From Fulvimarina pelagi HTCC2506 (lineage in GTDB: Bacteria > Pseudomonadota > Alphaproteobacteria > Rhizobiales > Rhizobiaceae): 64,000 nt of DNA. Positions 17,499 through 26,627 of this stretch are shown in pieces (the first letter of the stretch is position 1; every line of letters starts with the position of its first letter). The translations under genes were made by a program, and so were the position numbers. Location: NCBI RefSeq assembly GCF_000153705.1, contig NZ_DS022272.1, positions 2,864,798 through 2,928,797 of the forward strand, written 5' to 3'. Under the pieces are notes generated by a model. The model did not search any database, had not been told where the DNA came from, and saw only the letters and a program-made list of their open reading frames with translations.

Positions 17499-18644
17499 AT
17501 GCGGCTGACCGACTGTCACAACTTCAACGATTTCCGAAAACTGGCGAAACGCCGGCTCCCCGGACCGATTTTCAACTATATCGATGGGGCCGCCGACGAC
17601 GAGACGACCTATGCCCGCAATACGGCGGCCTTCGATGAGGTCGACCTCGTCCCGAACATTCTCGGCGGCGTCGCGGAGGTCGATCTGTCGACCACGGTCC
17701 TCGGCCAGAGGCTCGATTTGCCCGTCTACTGTTCGCCGACCGCCCTCCAGCGGCTCTTCCACCACGAGGGCGAACGCGCGGTCGGCGCGGCAGCGGAGAA
17801 GTTCGGCACCATGTTCGGCGTCTCATCGCTTGGCACGGTGAGCCTCGAGGAGCTGCGCAAGAAGCATTCGAACCCGCAGGTCTACCAGTTCTATTTCCAC
17901 AAGGATCGCGGTCTTAACCGCGCCATGATGGAGCGCGCGAAGGAGGCCGGCGTCGAAGTGATGATGCTGACGGTGGATTCGATCACCGGCGGCAATCGCG
18001 AACGCGACAAGCGAACCGGCTTCTCGATCCCGTTCCGCCTCAACGCCCGCGGCATCGCCGAATTCGCCCTCAAGCCGGCCTGGGCGATCAACTATCTGAC
18101 CCACGAGAAATTCGCCCTGCCGCAGCTCGATGAGCATGTGGACATGGGCGGTGGCACCGCCTCGATCGGCCAGTACTTCACCGAAATGCTCGATCCGGGC
18201 ATGACTTGGGACGACGTCGCCGAGATGGTCGAGCTCTGGGGCGGACCGTTCTGCTTGAAGGGCGTGATGGCGCCGGATGATGCCGTGCGCGCCGCCGAGA
18301 TCGGCTGTGCCGGCATCGTCATCTCGAACCATGGCGGGCGTCAGCTCGACGGCTCGCGCGCCTCCTTCGACCAGTTGGACGAGATCGTCCAGGCGGCTGG
18401 CGACCGGCTCGACGTGATCCTCGACTCCGGCGTCACCCGGGGCACCCATGTCCTGAAGGCGCTTTCGCTGGGAGCCAAGGCCGTAGGGCTGGGGCGCTAC
18501 TATCTCTTCCCGCTCGCCGCCGCCGGGCAGCCAGGCGTCGAACGCGCCCTCACACTGATGCGTGACGAACTCGTCCGCGACATGCGGTTGATGGGGCGGA
18601 CGCGGATAGACCAGCTCTCCAGGGAAAACCTGCGCTTCCGCTGA
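17499..18644 (+). CDS. lldD: FMN-dependent alpha-hydroxy-acid dehydrogenase, L-lactate dehydrogenase (LldD)-like
   Basis: 381 residues, right for the family. RLPGPIFNYIDGAADDE is the N-terminal segment. FMN-barrel motifs are SPTALQRLFHHEGE, SNHGGRQLDGSRAS with catalytic base H278, and DSGVTRGTHVLKAL. The ending GLGRYYLFPLAAAGQPGV is typical. It oxidises L-lactate (or another 2-hydroxy acid such as glycolate or mandelate) to the keto acid at the membrane, passing electrons to quinone or cytochrome. The FAH gene upstream is predicted to make L-lactate. A second lactate route, lutABC, lies 9 kb away. Confidence 0.82.
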   Translation: MRLTDCHNFNDFRKLAKRRLPGPIFNYIDGAADDETTYARNTAAFDEVDLVPNILGGVAEVDLSTTVLGQRLDLPVYCSPTALQRLFHHEGERAVGAAAEKFGTMFGVSSLGTVSLEELRKKHSNPQVYQFYFHKDRGLNRAMMERAKEAGVEVMMLTVDSITGGNRERDKRTGFSIPFRLNARGIAEFALKPAWAINYLTHEKFALPQLDEHVDMGGGTASIGQYFTEMLDPGMTWDDVAEMVELWGGPFCLKGVMAPDDAVRAAEIGCAGIVISNHGGRQLDGSRASFDQLDEIVQAAGDRLDVILDSGVTRGTHVLKALSLGAKAVGLGRYYLFPLAAAGQPGVERALTLMRDELVRDMRLMGRTRIDQLSRENLRFR

Positions 18645-18657
18645 CAGACTACGATCG

Positions 18658-18682
18658 GACCCGCCCGGTGGGTGGGCGGGTC
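18658..18682 (+). terminator. Hairpin terminator between lldD and putP
   Basis: 8-bp arms GACCCGCC (18658-18665) and GGCGGGTC (18675-18682), followed by a short weak T-containing stretch (TTACAAAT). It sits between two convergent genes, 13 nt past the lldD stop and 13 nt from the putP stop, so it may work both ways. Confidence 0.6.
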
Positions 18683-18695
18683 TTACAAATGCGCC

Positions 18696-20201
18696 CTACT
18701 CGGCCGCCTGGGCTCTGCCCTCCGGCCGGAACTCACCGCTCGTCTCGGTCTGCTTGGAGACGACGACGATCGCGATGAGTGCGAAAAGGAAGCCAGGAAT
18801 GATCTCGTAGATGCCGGGACCGCCGAGGAAGCTCGAATTCCAGCCGAGCGTGATCCAGACGATGACCGTGACGGCACCGGTGACGAGACCCGCGACCGCA
18901 CCCGCCCCCGACATGGCAGGCCAGGTGAGCGCGAGAATAATCAGCGGACCGAACGCGGCACCAAAACCGGCCCAGGCGTTGGAAACGAGGCCGAGCACCT
19001 GCGAATTCGGGTCGCTTGCGATAAAGGCGGCAACGACCGCGACCAGCACCACGCAGACACGCCCGACATTTACCATCTCCATCTCGCCCGCTTTTTTCCG
19101 GAGGAACAGCCTGTAGAAGTCCTCCGTCAACGACGATGAAGCGACGAGGAGTTGAGAGGAGATCGTGCTCATGATCGCGGCGAGCAGCGCGGCGAGCAGG
19201 AAGCCGGTGATCAACGGATGGAAGAGGAGTTCGGCCAGCACGATGAAGATCGTCTCCGGATCCTCCACGTCGAGCCCGTTGCGCTGGGCATAGGCTCGTC
19301 CGAAGACGCCGACGCCGATGGCACCGATCAGCGAGACCGCCATCCAGCTCATGCCGATATTGCGGGCTTTCGGAACCTCTCTGACCGACCGGACCGCCAT
19401 GAATCGCACGATGATGTGCGGCTGGCCGAAATAGCCAAGTCCCCAGGTGACTGCCGACAGGAAGCCGAAGAAGGTCAGCCCGTTGAACAGCGAAAGAAAG
19501 TCTGGATCGACGCCCGAGAGCGTGTTCGACGCGCCGGAAAAGCCACTACCCTCGCCGGCATAGAGGACGACCAGCGGCATGATGACGAGGGCGAGCATCA
19601 TGATGCAGCCCTGCACGAAATCGGTGAGCGATACCGCAAGGAAACCGCCGACGACCGTGTAGGCGAGCACGATCGCGAGCGTCAGCCAGATGCCGGCCGA
19701 GTAGTCGCTTATCCCGCTGATATTGATGAACTCGCCGAAGGCGCTCTCGAACAGCTTGCCACCGGCGACGAGACCGGAGGCTGTGTAGACGGAGAAGAAG
19801 ACCACGATGATGACGGCAGAGATCGTCCTCAGCGCCGTCGCCTTGGTGGGGAAGCGCTTGCCGAGAAAGGCCGGGATCGTCAGGGAATTGTCGTAGCGCT
19901 CGGTCTGCTCGCGCAGGCGTGGTGCGACGACGATCCAGTTGACGAAGGCACCGACGAAAAGGCCGATGCCGATCCAGGCTTCGACAAGGCCGGATGCGAA
20001 GAGAGCGCCCGGAAGACCGAGCAGGAGCCAGCCCGACATATCCGAGGCACCAGCCGACAGCGCAGCGACCGAGGGGCTGAGTTGCCGTCCCCCCAGCATG
20101 TATTCTTCAGAACTCGACGTCGATTTTCGCCACGCGTAGAACCCGATGGCGAGCATCAGGACGAAATAGGCTGCGAGGCTGATCCAGACGCCGATCTGCA
20201 T
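18696..20201 (-). CDS. putP: Sodium/proline-type symporter (PutP, SSS family)
   Basis: 501 residues, nearly the length of E. coli PutP. Multiple membrane helices start at residues 5-25. ALSAGASDMSGWLLLGLPGA is the Na+/substrate-binding TM2 signature of PutP, and TERYDNSLTIPAFLGKRF is the conserved loop. It imports L-proline with Na+ in its family. Its position directly after glcF on the same strand, 87 nt downstream, raises the chance that it serves a carboxylate, but the sequence is PutP-like rather than ActP-like. Confidence 0.85.
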   Translation of the reverse strand: MQIGVWISLAAYFVLMLAIGFYAWRKSTSSSEEYMLGGRQLSPSVAALSAGASDMSGWLLLGLPGALFASGLVEAWIGIGLFVGAFVNWIVVAPRLREQTERYDNSLTIPAFLGKRFPTKATALRTISAVIIVVFFSVYTASGLVAGGKLFESAFGEFINISGISDYSAGIWLTLAIVLAYTVVGGFLAVSLTDFVQGCIMMLALVIMPLVVLYAGEGSGFSGASNTLSGVDPDFLSLFNGLTFFGFLSAVTWGLGYFGQPHIIVRFMAVRSVREVPKARNIGMSWMAVSLIGAIGVGVFGRAYAQRNGLDVEDPETIFIVLAELLFHPLITGFLLAALLAAIMSTISSQLLVASSSLTEDFYRLFLRKKAGEMEMVNVGRVCVVLVAVVAAFIASDPNSQVLGLVSNAWAGFGAAFGPLIILALTWPAMSGAGAVAGLVTGAVTVIVWITLGWNSSFLGGPGIYEIIPGFLFALIAIVVVSKQTETSGEFRPEGRAQAAE

Positions 20202-20288
20202 GATTCGATGCTCCGTCGTTTCGATCGATCAAGTGGCAGCTAGCGGGAAGCCTTTGCGCGTCAACACATTTCCGTCATCGGTCCGCCG

Positions 20289-21632
20289 TCATTCCGCCGC
20301 GATCGCGGAGGCGCCTCGATCTGGCTCGATCCCCTCGAGTACCGCGGGCTTTTCGCCGCCATAGGCCCAGTCCAGCAGCTCCGCCGTATGCAGGATCGGG
20401 ATTCTGGTGCCCGATGCGATCTGCGTGATGCAGCCGATGTTGCCGGTGGCGATCGCCTGGGGCCCGACGCTCTCGATATTCTTCACCTTCCGCGCCTTCA
20501 GCTGCGCGGCGATCTCCGGCTGCGTGATGTTGTAGGTGCCCGCCGAGCCGCAGCAGAGATGACCCTCAGGGATCTCGAAGACTGTGAACCCCGCCTTCGT
20601 CAGCAGTGAGCGCGGCTGAGTTTTGATGCGCTGGCCGTGCTGCATGGAGCAGGCGGAATGATAGGCGACGTCGAGTCCGGTTTCATTGATTGGCTCCGGC
20701 ATGTCGAGGGTCGCGAGATATTCGGTGATGTCGAGCGTCTTCTTCGAGACGGCGGCGGCCTTGTCCCTATAGTCCGGATCGAGCCGCAGCATGTGGGCGT
20801 AGTCCTTCACCGTCGTCCCGCAGCCCGAGGCCGTGATGACAATCGCATCAAGTCCCTCGTTCTCGATCTCGCGCATCCAGGTGTCGATGTTCTGTTTGGC
20901 GAAGGCATGGGCGTCGTGTTCCTTGCCCATGTGGTGGACCAGCGCGCCGCAGCAGGTCTCGCCCTTCGGCACCACCACCTCGACGCCGAGCCGGTTGAGA
21001 AGGCTCACGGTCCGCTCGTTGATCTTGGGATCAAGCACCGACTGCGCGCAGCCCCGCAGGATCGCCACGCGGCCCTTCTTCTGGCCCTCTGCCTTGCGCA
21101 CGCCCGGCTCGTTGATTTTCGATTTCGCCGGCACCCGATCCGGGGCTAGACGCAGCATCGCGCCCATGGGTTTCAGCGGCTTGATCGTCTCGATCAGCCC
21201 CGCAAAGGGCCGGCCGAGCCTGGCGAGCGTCAGGCTCGCGCGGAACCTGTCCGGATAGGGCAACACAAGCGCCAGCAGCTGTCTCGTGATCCGGTCGATC
21301 AGCGGGCGCTTATAGGTCCGCTCGATATGGTTCCGCGCATGATCGACCAGATGCATGTAGTTGACGTCGGCCGGGCACGTCGTGATGCAGGCAAGGCAGG
21401 AAAGGCAGCGATCGATATGGGTGACGACCTCTTTGTCCGCCGGCCGGTCATTTTCCAGCATTTCCTTGATCAGATAGATGCGTCCACGCGGTGAATCGAG
21501 CTCGTTGCCGAGCGTGACATAGGTCGGGCAGGTGGCCGTGCAGAACCCACAATGCACGCATTTGCGGATGATCCCCTCCGAATGGGCGACTTCCGGATTG
21601 TCGAGCTGTGCGGGTGTGAAATTGGTCTGCAT
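20289..21632 (-). CDS. glcF: Glycolate oxidase iron-sulfur subunit GlcF
   Basis: 447 residues. Two [4Fe-4S] motifs lie at the N-terminus: C25-x2-C28-x2-C31-x3-C35-P and C76-x2-C79-x2-C82-x3-C86-P. Two CCG domains follow, with GETCCGALVHHMG and GHLCCGSAGTYN, the latter near residue 372. It passes electrons from the flavin subunits GlcD/GlcE to the respiratory chain, converting glycolate to glyoxylate. Separated from glcE by 84 bp. The full length and both cysteine sets are intact. Confidence 0.93.
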   Translation of the reverse strand: MQTNFTPAQLDNPEVAHSEGIIRKCVHCGFCTATCPTYVTLGNELDSPRGRIYLIKEMLENDRPADKEVVTHIDRCLSCLACITTCPADVNYMHLVDHARNHIERTYKRPLIDRITRQLLALVLPYPDRFRASLTLARLGRPFAGLIETIKPLKPMGAMLRLAPDRVPAKSKINEPGVRKAEGQKKGRVAILRGCAQSVLDPKINERTVSLLNRLGVEVVVPKGETCCGALVHHMGKEHDAHAFAKQNIDTWMREIENEGLDAIVITASGCGTTVKDYAHMLRLDPDYRDKAAAVSKKTLDITEYLATLDMPEPINETGLDVAYHSACSMQHGQRIKTQPRSLLTKAGFTVFEIPEGHLCCGSAGTYNITQPEIAAQLKARKVKNIESVGPQAIATGNIGCITQIASGTRIPILHTAELLDWAYGGEKPAVLEGIEPDRGASAIAAE

Positions 21633-21716
21633 AGGTCAGGCTCCTCCCGAAGCCGGTCGTGTCGGACGAGCTTTATCTCGAAGTGCGGATAGGTGTCAGA
21701 GCCCAGTGCTTGGCAC

Positions 21717-22964
21717 TCAACCCATTCGACCCGGGTTTAGGACGCCAACCGGATCGAACTGCTCCTTCAGTCGACGTGCGAGGTCCGCAAGCGCTGCCGG
21801 TTGCGGCTGGAACACCTCTGTCGCAGCTCGCACCTGTTCGCTGGCGCGGACCAGCGTCGCATGACCGCCGCCGATCTCTTTCACTCCTGCGCGGACGAGT
21901 TCGGCCTCAGCCTCGCCGCCCTCCATACGCAGCCAAACGAGACCGCCCTGCCAGTCGTAGAAGGCATCGATCGCGGCATGGCGGCGCAGGCCCATGACGA
22001 GACTGTGGCCGACGGTCGGCGCGACCGAGACCCTCCAGACCGGGCAGTCGGTTCCGTCGGCGAAAGGTTGGACGTCCCTGATGTCGCGCCAGAGTGCTTT
22101 CGATTCCGCGCCGTGAAGGTGTTCGAGCTTGCCGCGCTTCTCGAGAACCTTGCCGAGATGCGAGGCCCGCGCTTCGACCGAGGGTCCGAATCCGTCGAGA
22201 CGGATCAAAGTCGCAGGATCGCTGCCAAGAGTACCGTCGCTCACCCGCTTGGCGACCAAAGCCGGCAAATGGGCCGCGCCGGAAGCTTCGGCTGGCGAGC
22301 CCATCGCTTGGGCCATCGCCGCGCTCGCTTCCTCGTCGGAGAGCCCGCGCAGGACAAGCGTCGTCTCGGCTTCGGCCTTCGGCAGGACCTTGATCGTGAT
22401 GTCGCTCATCACGGCGAGCGTGCCATAGGATCCGGCAAGACCTTTGGAGAGATCGTAACCGGTGACGTTCTTCACCACCCGGCCGCCTGACTTGAAGGCC
22501 TCCGCACGTCCCGAAACCGCGTGGACGCCGAGGATATGGTCGCGCGCCGCGCCCTGCTTCAGCCGCCTTGGTCCCGCGAGATTACAAGCGATCACGCCGC
22601 CGAGAGTGCCGAGGCCCGGGCCCATTCCATGCAGCGGCCCATAGTCGTTCGGCTCGAATTCCAGGCGCTGGCCGGCCTTGTCGACCATCTCCTCGATCTC
22701 TGCGATTGGCGTCCCGGCTTTCGCCGACAGCACGAGTTCGTCCGGCTCGTAGAGGGTGACGCCCGAAAGATTGCGCATCGAAAGCGTCGCACCGGCCTGA
22801 ACCGGCCGCCCGAGCCCGGATTTCGAGGCGGTGCCCTCGACGGCAAGCGGGATCTCTTCGGAAACCGCAGCCGCAATGACCTCCCGCAACTCCTCGATCG
22901 AGTGCGGCGCATAGGTCCGGCTTTCGGATTGGTCGGATTGCTGGGCCTGTCGAAGCTGGCTCAT
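21717..22964 (-). CDS. glcE: Glycolate oxidase FAD-binding subunit GlcE
   Basis: 415 residues from ATG 22964 (MSQLRQAQQ). A much longer in-frame extension overlaps the Uma2 gene in another frame and is rejected. The FAD_binding_4 fold is seen in GPLHGMGPGLGTLGGVIACNLAGPRR and SGGRVVKNVTGYDLSKGLAGSYGTLAV. The C-terminus FDPVGVLNPGRMG is characteristic. Its ATG overlaps the Uma2 stop (ATGA), so translation is coupled to that unrelated gene. It works with GlcD and GlcF in glycolate oxidase. Confidence 0.92.
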   Translation of the reverse strand: MSQLRQAQQSDQSESRTYAPHSIEELREVIAAAVSEEIPLAVEGTASKSGLGRPVQAGATLSMRNLSGVTLYEPDELVLSAKAGTPIAEIEEMVDKAGQRLEFEPNDYGPLHGMGPGLGTLGGVIACNLAGPRRLKQGAARDHILGVHAVSGRAEAFKSGGRVVKNVTGYDLSKGLAGSYGTLAVMSDITIKVLPKAEAETTLVLRGLSDEEASAAMAQAMGSPAEASGAAHLPALVAKRVSDGTLGSDPATLIRLDGFGPSVEARASHLGKVLEKRGKLEHLHGAESKALWRDIRDVQPFADGTDCPVWRVSVAPTVGHSLVMGLRRHAAIDAFYDWQGGLVWLRMEGGEAEAELVRAGVKEIGGGHATLVRASEQVRAATEVFQPQPAALADLARRLKEQFDPVGVLNPGRMG

Positions 22965-23578
22965 ACAAGATCCGTTCGAGCATAGAGGTCTTTGAGGCGG
23001 CAGGAGAAGCCGAATTCGGGAAGTTCGATGGGGTCGTCCGGATCGGCGTGAACGGTTTCCGCCCAGTCCGCCGATCGCGCCCAATGGCGCAGCCGCATCT
23101 CGTCCTGCTCGATGAGGATCACGTGCTTGCAGGTGGGGAGCTCCAAATAGCGACGGCGCTTGAAGAGCAGATCGTGATGCCGTGTCCTTGGAGAGAGAAC
23201 CTCGGCGACAAGTTGGCATGTCTGGAAGAAAAGGTCCTTGTTCCGACCCTGTCGCTCGGCCGCATCGTAGACGATGAGATCGGCGACGGGCCGAAAAAAT
23301 TCGTCGGTCGGATGCCGTACACCCGCCTCCCGCTGCACATCGAGATTAAGTTCGCGAGAAATCAGCGCGCCGAGAAGCAGACGCTCGAAATTCTGAGCAA
23401 TGATGCCATGGGCGATCGTGGCTGGCGGCATGTCGATTGGGAGCCCCTCGATTAATTCCCAGCGGCCGCCTTCGCCCCAGCCCGACGCGCCTCCGTTGTT
23501 CTCGAGAAATTCGACGAAGGCCGCTTCGTCGAATTTGGCTACATCCAGACGTTCGAGCTCTTCGACCGCACTCATCAT
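22961..23578 (-). CDS. Uma2-family (PD-(D/E)XK fold) putative endonuclease inside the glc operon
   Basis: 205 residues from ATG 23578. The Uma2/DUF820 pattern is complete: GRWELIEGLPIDMPPATIAHG, then RPVADLIVYDAAE, then LVAEVLSPRTRHHDLLFKR followed by YLELP. The acidic and lysine/arginine positions fit a PD-(D/E)XK-type active site. The function of this widespread family is unknown. It starts in the glcD stop (TGATG) and ends in the glcE start (ATGA), so it is fully embedded and coupled in glycolate oxidase. An ATG one codon later (23575) is also possible. Confidence 0.85.
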   Translation of the reverse strand: MMSAVEELERLDVAKFDEAAFVEFLENNGGASGWGEGGRWELIEGLPIDMPPATIAHGIIAQNFERLLLGALISRELNLDVQREAGVRHPTDEFFRPVADLIVYDAAERQGRNKDLFFQTCQLVAEVLSPRTRHHDLLFKRRRYLELPTCKHVILIEQDEMRLRHWARSADWAETVHADPDDPIELPEFGFSCRLKDLYARTDLV

Positions 23579-25071
23579 CAGAACCTCGGCAGGTCGGGAA
23601 AGGCGACCTCGCCCTTGTGGACGTGCATGCGGCCGAGTTCGGCGCAGCGGTGGAGCTGGGGGAAGACCTTTCCGGGGTTGAGCAGGTGCTTGGCATCGAA
23701 GGTGCATTTGACGCGCTGCTGGTGATTCATGTCGGTCTCGGAGAACATTTCCGGCATCAGGTCGCGCTTCTCGACACCAACCCCGTGTTCGCCGGTCAGA
23801 ACGCCGCCCACCTCGACGCAGAGTTTGAGGATGTCGTTGCCGAATTCCTCGGCCCGTTCCAGTTCGCCGGCATTGGCATCGTAGAGAACCAGCGGATGCA
23901 GGTTGCCGTCGCCCGCATGGAAGACGTTGGCGCATTTCAGCCCGTACTTCTTCTCCATCGCCTTCATGCCGGCGAGCACCTTGGGCAGTTCCTTACGTGG
24001 AATTGTGCCGTCCATGCAGTAATAGTCCGGCGATATGCGACCGACAGCCGGGAACGCCGCCTTGCGACCCGCCCAAAACGCCGCACGCTCTTCCTCATTC
24101 TGCGAAACACGCGTCGTCGTCGCGCCGTTCTCGCCCGCGATCGCCTCCACCTCGGTCAGCAGATGATCGACCTCGGCCTTCGGACCGTCGAGTTCGACGA
24201 TGAGAAGCGCCTCCACGTCGCGCGGATAGCCCGCATTCACGAAATCCTCCGCCGCGTGGATCGCCGGCCTGTCCATCATCTCCATGCCGCCGGGAATGAT
24301 GCCCTTGGCGATGATCGAGGCGACGCATTCACCCGCCTGCTCGGACGACGGGAATCCGATCAACACGGCCCGCGCCGTCTCCGGCGCTTGGAGGATGCGG
24401 ACAGTCACTTCGGTCACAACGCCGAGAAGCCCTTCGGAGCCGGTCATCAGGCCGAGCATGTCGTAATGCCCGTCGGCATCGAGATGCTTGCCGCCGAGCC
24501 GTACGATCTCACCCTCGATGGTCACGAATTCGATGCCGAGCACATTGTTGGCGGTGAGACCGTATTTGAGACAATGAACACCGCCCGAATTCTCCGCGAT
24601 GTTGCCGCCAATCGAGCAGGCAATCTGGGACGAGGGATCGGGCGCGTAGTAGAAGCCGCGATGCTCGACGGCTTTTGTGATGCCTAGATTGGTCACGCCC
24701 GGCTGCACGACCGCACAGCGGTTGTCGAAGTCGATGTCCAGCACCTTGTTGAACTTCGAGAGCACCAGAAGCACGCCGTCTTCCAGCGGCAGCGCGCCGC
24801 CCGACAGCGATGTGCCCGCCCCGCGCGGAACAACCGGAATGTCGTTCTCGTGGCAGTATTTCAGGACCCTCGAGACTTGGCCGACATTGTCCGGCAGAAC
24901 GACGACGAGAGGCAGCTGCCGATAGGCCGTGAGGCCGTCGCTCTCGAAGGCCTTCATCTCGTTGGTGGCATCGACCACACCCTCGCCGGGAACGATCACG
25001 CGCAGGGCCGACACGATCTCCTCGCGCCTGGACAAGACCGCCTCGGACGGTTTCGGCATCGCAATCGACAT
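23578..25071 (-). CDS. glcD: Glycolate oxidase FAD-linked subunit GlcD
   Basis: 497 residues from ATG 25071 (GAGGAGG with 8-nt spacing); a longer in-frame start lacks a ribosome site. The FAD_binding_4 domain contains VVPRGAGTSLSGGALP and PDPSSQIACSIGGNIAENSGG, and the FAD-oxidase C-terminal domain contains NVFHAGDGNLHPLVLYD and GGVLTGEHGVGVEKRD. Catalytic subunit oxidising glycolate (or D-lactate) to the keto acid. First gene of glcD-uma2-glcE-glcF. No adjacent GlcC-type regulator is seen. Confidence 0.93.
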   Translation of the reverse strand: MSIAMPKPSEAVLSRREEIVSALRVIVPGEGVVDATNEMKAFESDGLTAYRQLPLVVVLPDNVGQVSRVLKYCHENDIPVVPRGAGTSLSGGALPLEDGVLLVLSKFNKVLDIDFDNRCAVVQPGVTNLGITKAVEHRGFYYAPDPSSQIACSIGGNIAENSGGVHCLKYGLTANNVLGIEFVTIEGEIVRLGGKHLDADGHYDMLGLMTGSEGLLGVVTEVTVRILQAPETARAVLIGFPSSEQAGECVASIIAKGIIPGGMEMMDRPAIHAAEDFVNAGYPRDVEALLIVELDGPKAEVDHLLTEVEAIAGENGATTTRVSQNEEERAAFWAGRKAAFPAVGRISPDYYCMDGTIPRKELPKVLAGMKAMEKKYGLKCANVFHAGDGNLHPLVLYDANAGELERAEEFGNDILKLCVEVGGVLTGEHGVGVEKRDLMPEMFSETDMNHQQRVKCTFDAKHLLNPGKVFPQLHRCAELGRMHVHKGEVAFPDLPRF

Positions 25072-25194
25072 GGGGCCAACCTCCTCGAATTCCTGTATGT
25101 AAACTAAGCACCAAGCCTCGGCGCGTCCACTGCGAGGTAAGCGCGCGGACATCCCGGTCAGAAAGCAGACCACGTGTTGGCCACGCCTCAAACT

Positions 25195-26475
25195 CTAATC
25201 GGCGTGATGCCTGCGAATACGACGAACGACGAGCCAGACGGCGAGTAGCGCGACCGGCACGAATGCGGCCGTCATCGTGGTCGAGTGGATGGGAAAACCT
25301 TCTTCCTCCAACGCTTTCGCGAGATAGCCGAACAACCCGACCACATAATATCCAATCGCCGCCACCGAGAGACCTTCAACGGTTTGCTGGAGCCGTAATT
25401 GCAGCCGCGCGCGCCGGTCCATGGAGGTGAGAAGGTCCCGGTTCTGGTGCTCCAGCTCGACGTCGATCCGCGTTCGCAGAAGGTTAGCGGCGCGCGAAAG
25501 TTTTTCAGAAAGCGTTGCCAGACGCCGGTCGATCGACTGGCAGGTGCGCATCGCCGGCGCGGTTCGCCGCTGCAGGAAGGCGCTCCAGCTTTCAGAGCCC
25601 GGCACCGGCTGTTCGCCGACGGACGAGAGGCGCTCGCGCACGATATCGTCATAAGCCCTGCTCGCGCCGAAGCGATAGAGAACGCGCGCTGCGGCAGCCT
25701 CCACCTCGGCGGCCGCGAGGGTCATTTCCTGCAACAGCGCACGGCTATCGTCGGTCCCGCCCTTCATCTCGTCGGTGATGTGAACGAGTTGCTCTTCGAG
25801 GTCCTGCACGGTCGGTCCGATATCGTGGGCGAGCGGTAGACCAAGGAGCGCCAGCGTGCGATAGACCTCGATATCGATGAGGCGCATGGCGAGTGCGCCG
25901 GCGCGGGCCGGCGTCAATCCGTCACTGAGGACGAGCATGCGGGTCAGGCCATCGGAGTCCTGACGGAAGTCGGTCGCGGCGAAGGCGAGCCCACCCTCCA
26001 TCTCCGAATAGCAGAAGCTCGTCTTGTCGAAGATGCCGAGCGCGGCTTCGCTCTCATCGTCCTTCGGGCGGATCTCCAGATGGACGCCGGCGATCATCGG
26101 TCCCGGCGCGTCGAATTCTGCACCGAAGGGATGCCCTTCGACCGGCTCCCCGAAGCGGGACGGCGGCGGGCCGTCCCAGGAATAGGTCGAGAATTCGGTA
26201 TGGCTTTCCCAGCGCAGCCGTCCGCGTCCGAAGATGAAGGAATGCGTCCGGGCATCGGCAGCGGGCGGCGGCACGCCCTGCCGTCTGGAAAGCTCGGCGA
26301 GAGCGGCACGATCCCGATCGCCCCCGTCCTCGGTCATGAAGGCGATGGTGACGACGACGCGCGGAAGATTGATCAGCGGAAACGGACGCGCGTGAATCTC
26401 TCCGAGCACCGTTGCGCGTCTGGGATCGGTCGGGAACCGGTCCCTGCCCATCTGTCGCAGCGTCCTGTCGCTCAT
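25195..26475 (-). CDS. DUF3422-family membrane-anchored protein of unknown function
   Basis: 426 residues from ATG 26475 (a GTG three codons upstream is possible). The N-terminal HARPFPLINLPRVVVTIAFM and central LVHITDEMKGGTDDSRALLQEMTLAAAEVEAAAARVLYRF-type helical regions are those of DUF3422. Two hydrophobic helices near the C-terminus (AIGYYVVGLFGYLAKAL and AFVPVALLAVWLVVRRI) with a coiled-coil-like stretch before them suggest a cytoplasmic domain anchored at the inner membrane. No function is known. It is divergent from lutA with a 152-bp gap, and its stop lies 123 bp upstream of glcD. Confidence 0.8.
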   Translation of the reverse strand: MSDRTLRQMGRDRFPTDPRRATVLGEIHARPFPLINLPRVVVTIAFMTEDGGDRDRAALAELSRRQGVPPPAADARTHSFIFGRGRLRWESHTEFSTYSWDGPPPSRFGEPVEGHPFGAEFDAPGPMIAGVHLEIRPKDDESEAALGIFDKTSFCYSEMEGGLAFAATDFRQDSDGLTRMLVLSDGLTPARAGALAMRLIDIEVYRTLALLGLPLAHDIGPTVQDLEEQLVHITDEMKGGTDDSRALLQEMTLAAAEVEAAAARVLYRFGASRAYDDIVRERLSSVGEQPVPGSESWSAFLQRRTAPAMRTCQSIDRRLATLSEKLSRAANLLRTRIDVELEHQNRDLLTSMDRRARLQLRLQQTVEGLSVAAIGYYVVGLFGYLAKALEEEGFPIHSTTMTAAFVPVALLAVWLVVRRIRRHHAD

Positions 26476-26627
26476 TGTCTGCACCGCTTCTTAAGTGTCG
26501 AAGATGCGATACGGTGAAACGGGCCGTGAAGTCCATCGCGTTTGCGCTTTGAGAGCGAACGGGCCAAATTCGAAGCGATCGGAATGCATGCGATGATCCC
26601 GAAGCCAAGATCCGACGAAGGCAGCCC

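Noticed and set aside
19152-20243. 363-residue plus-strand open frame rich in Asp/Glu/Arg
   Set aside because: Antisense shadow of the PutP symporter gene.
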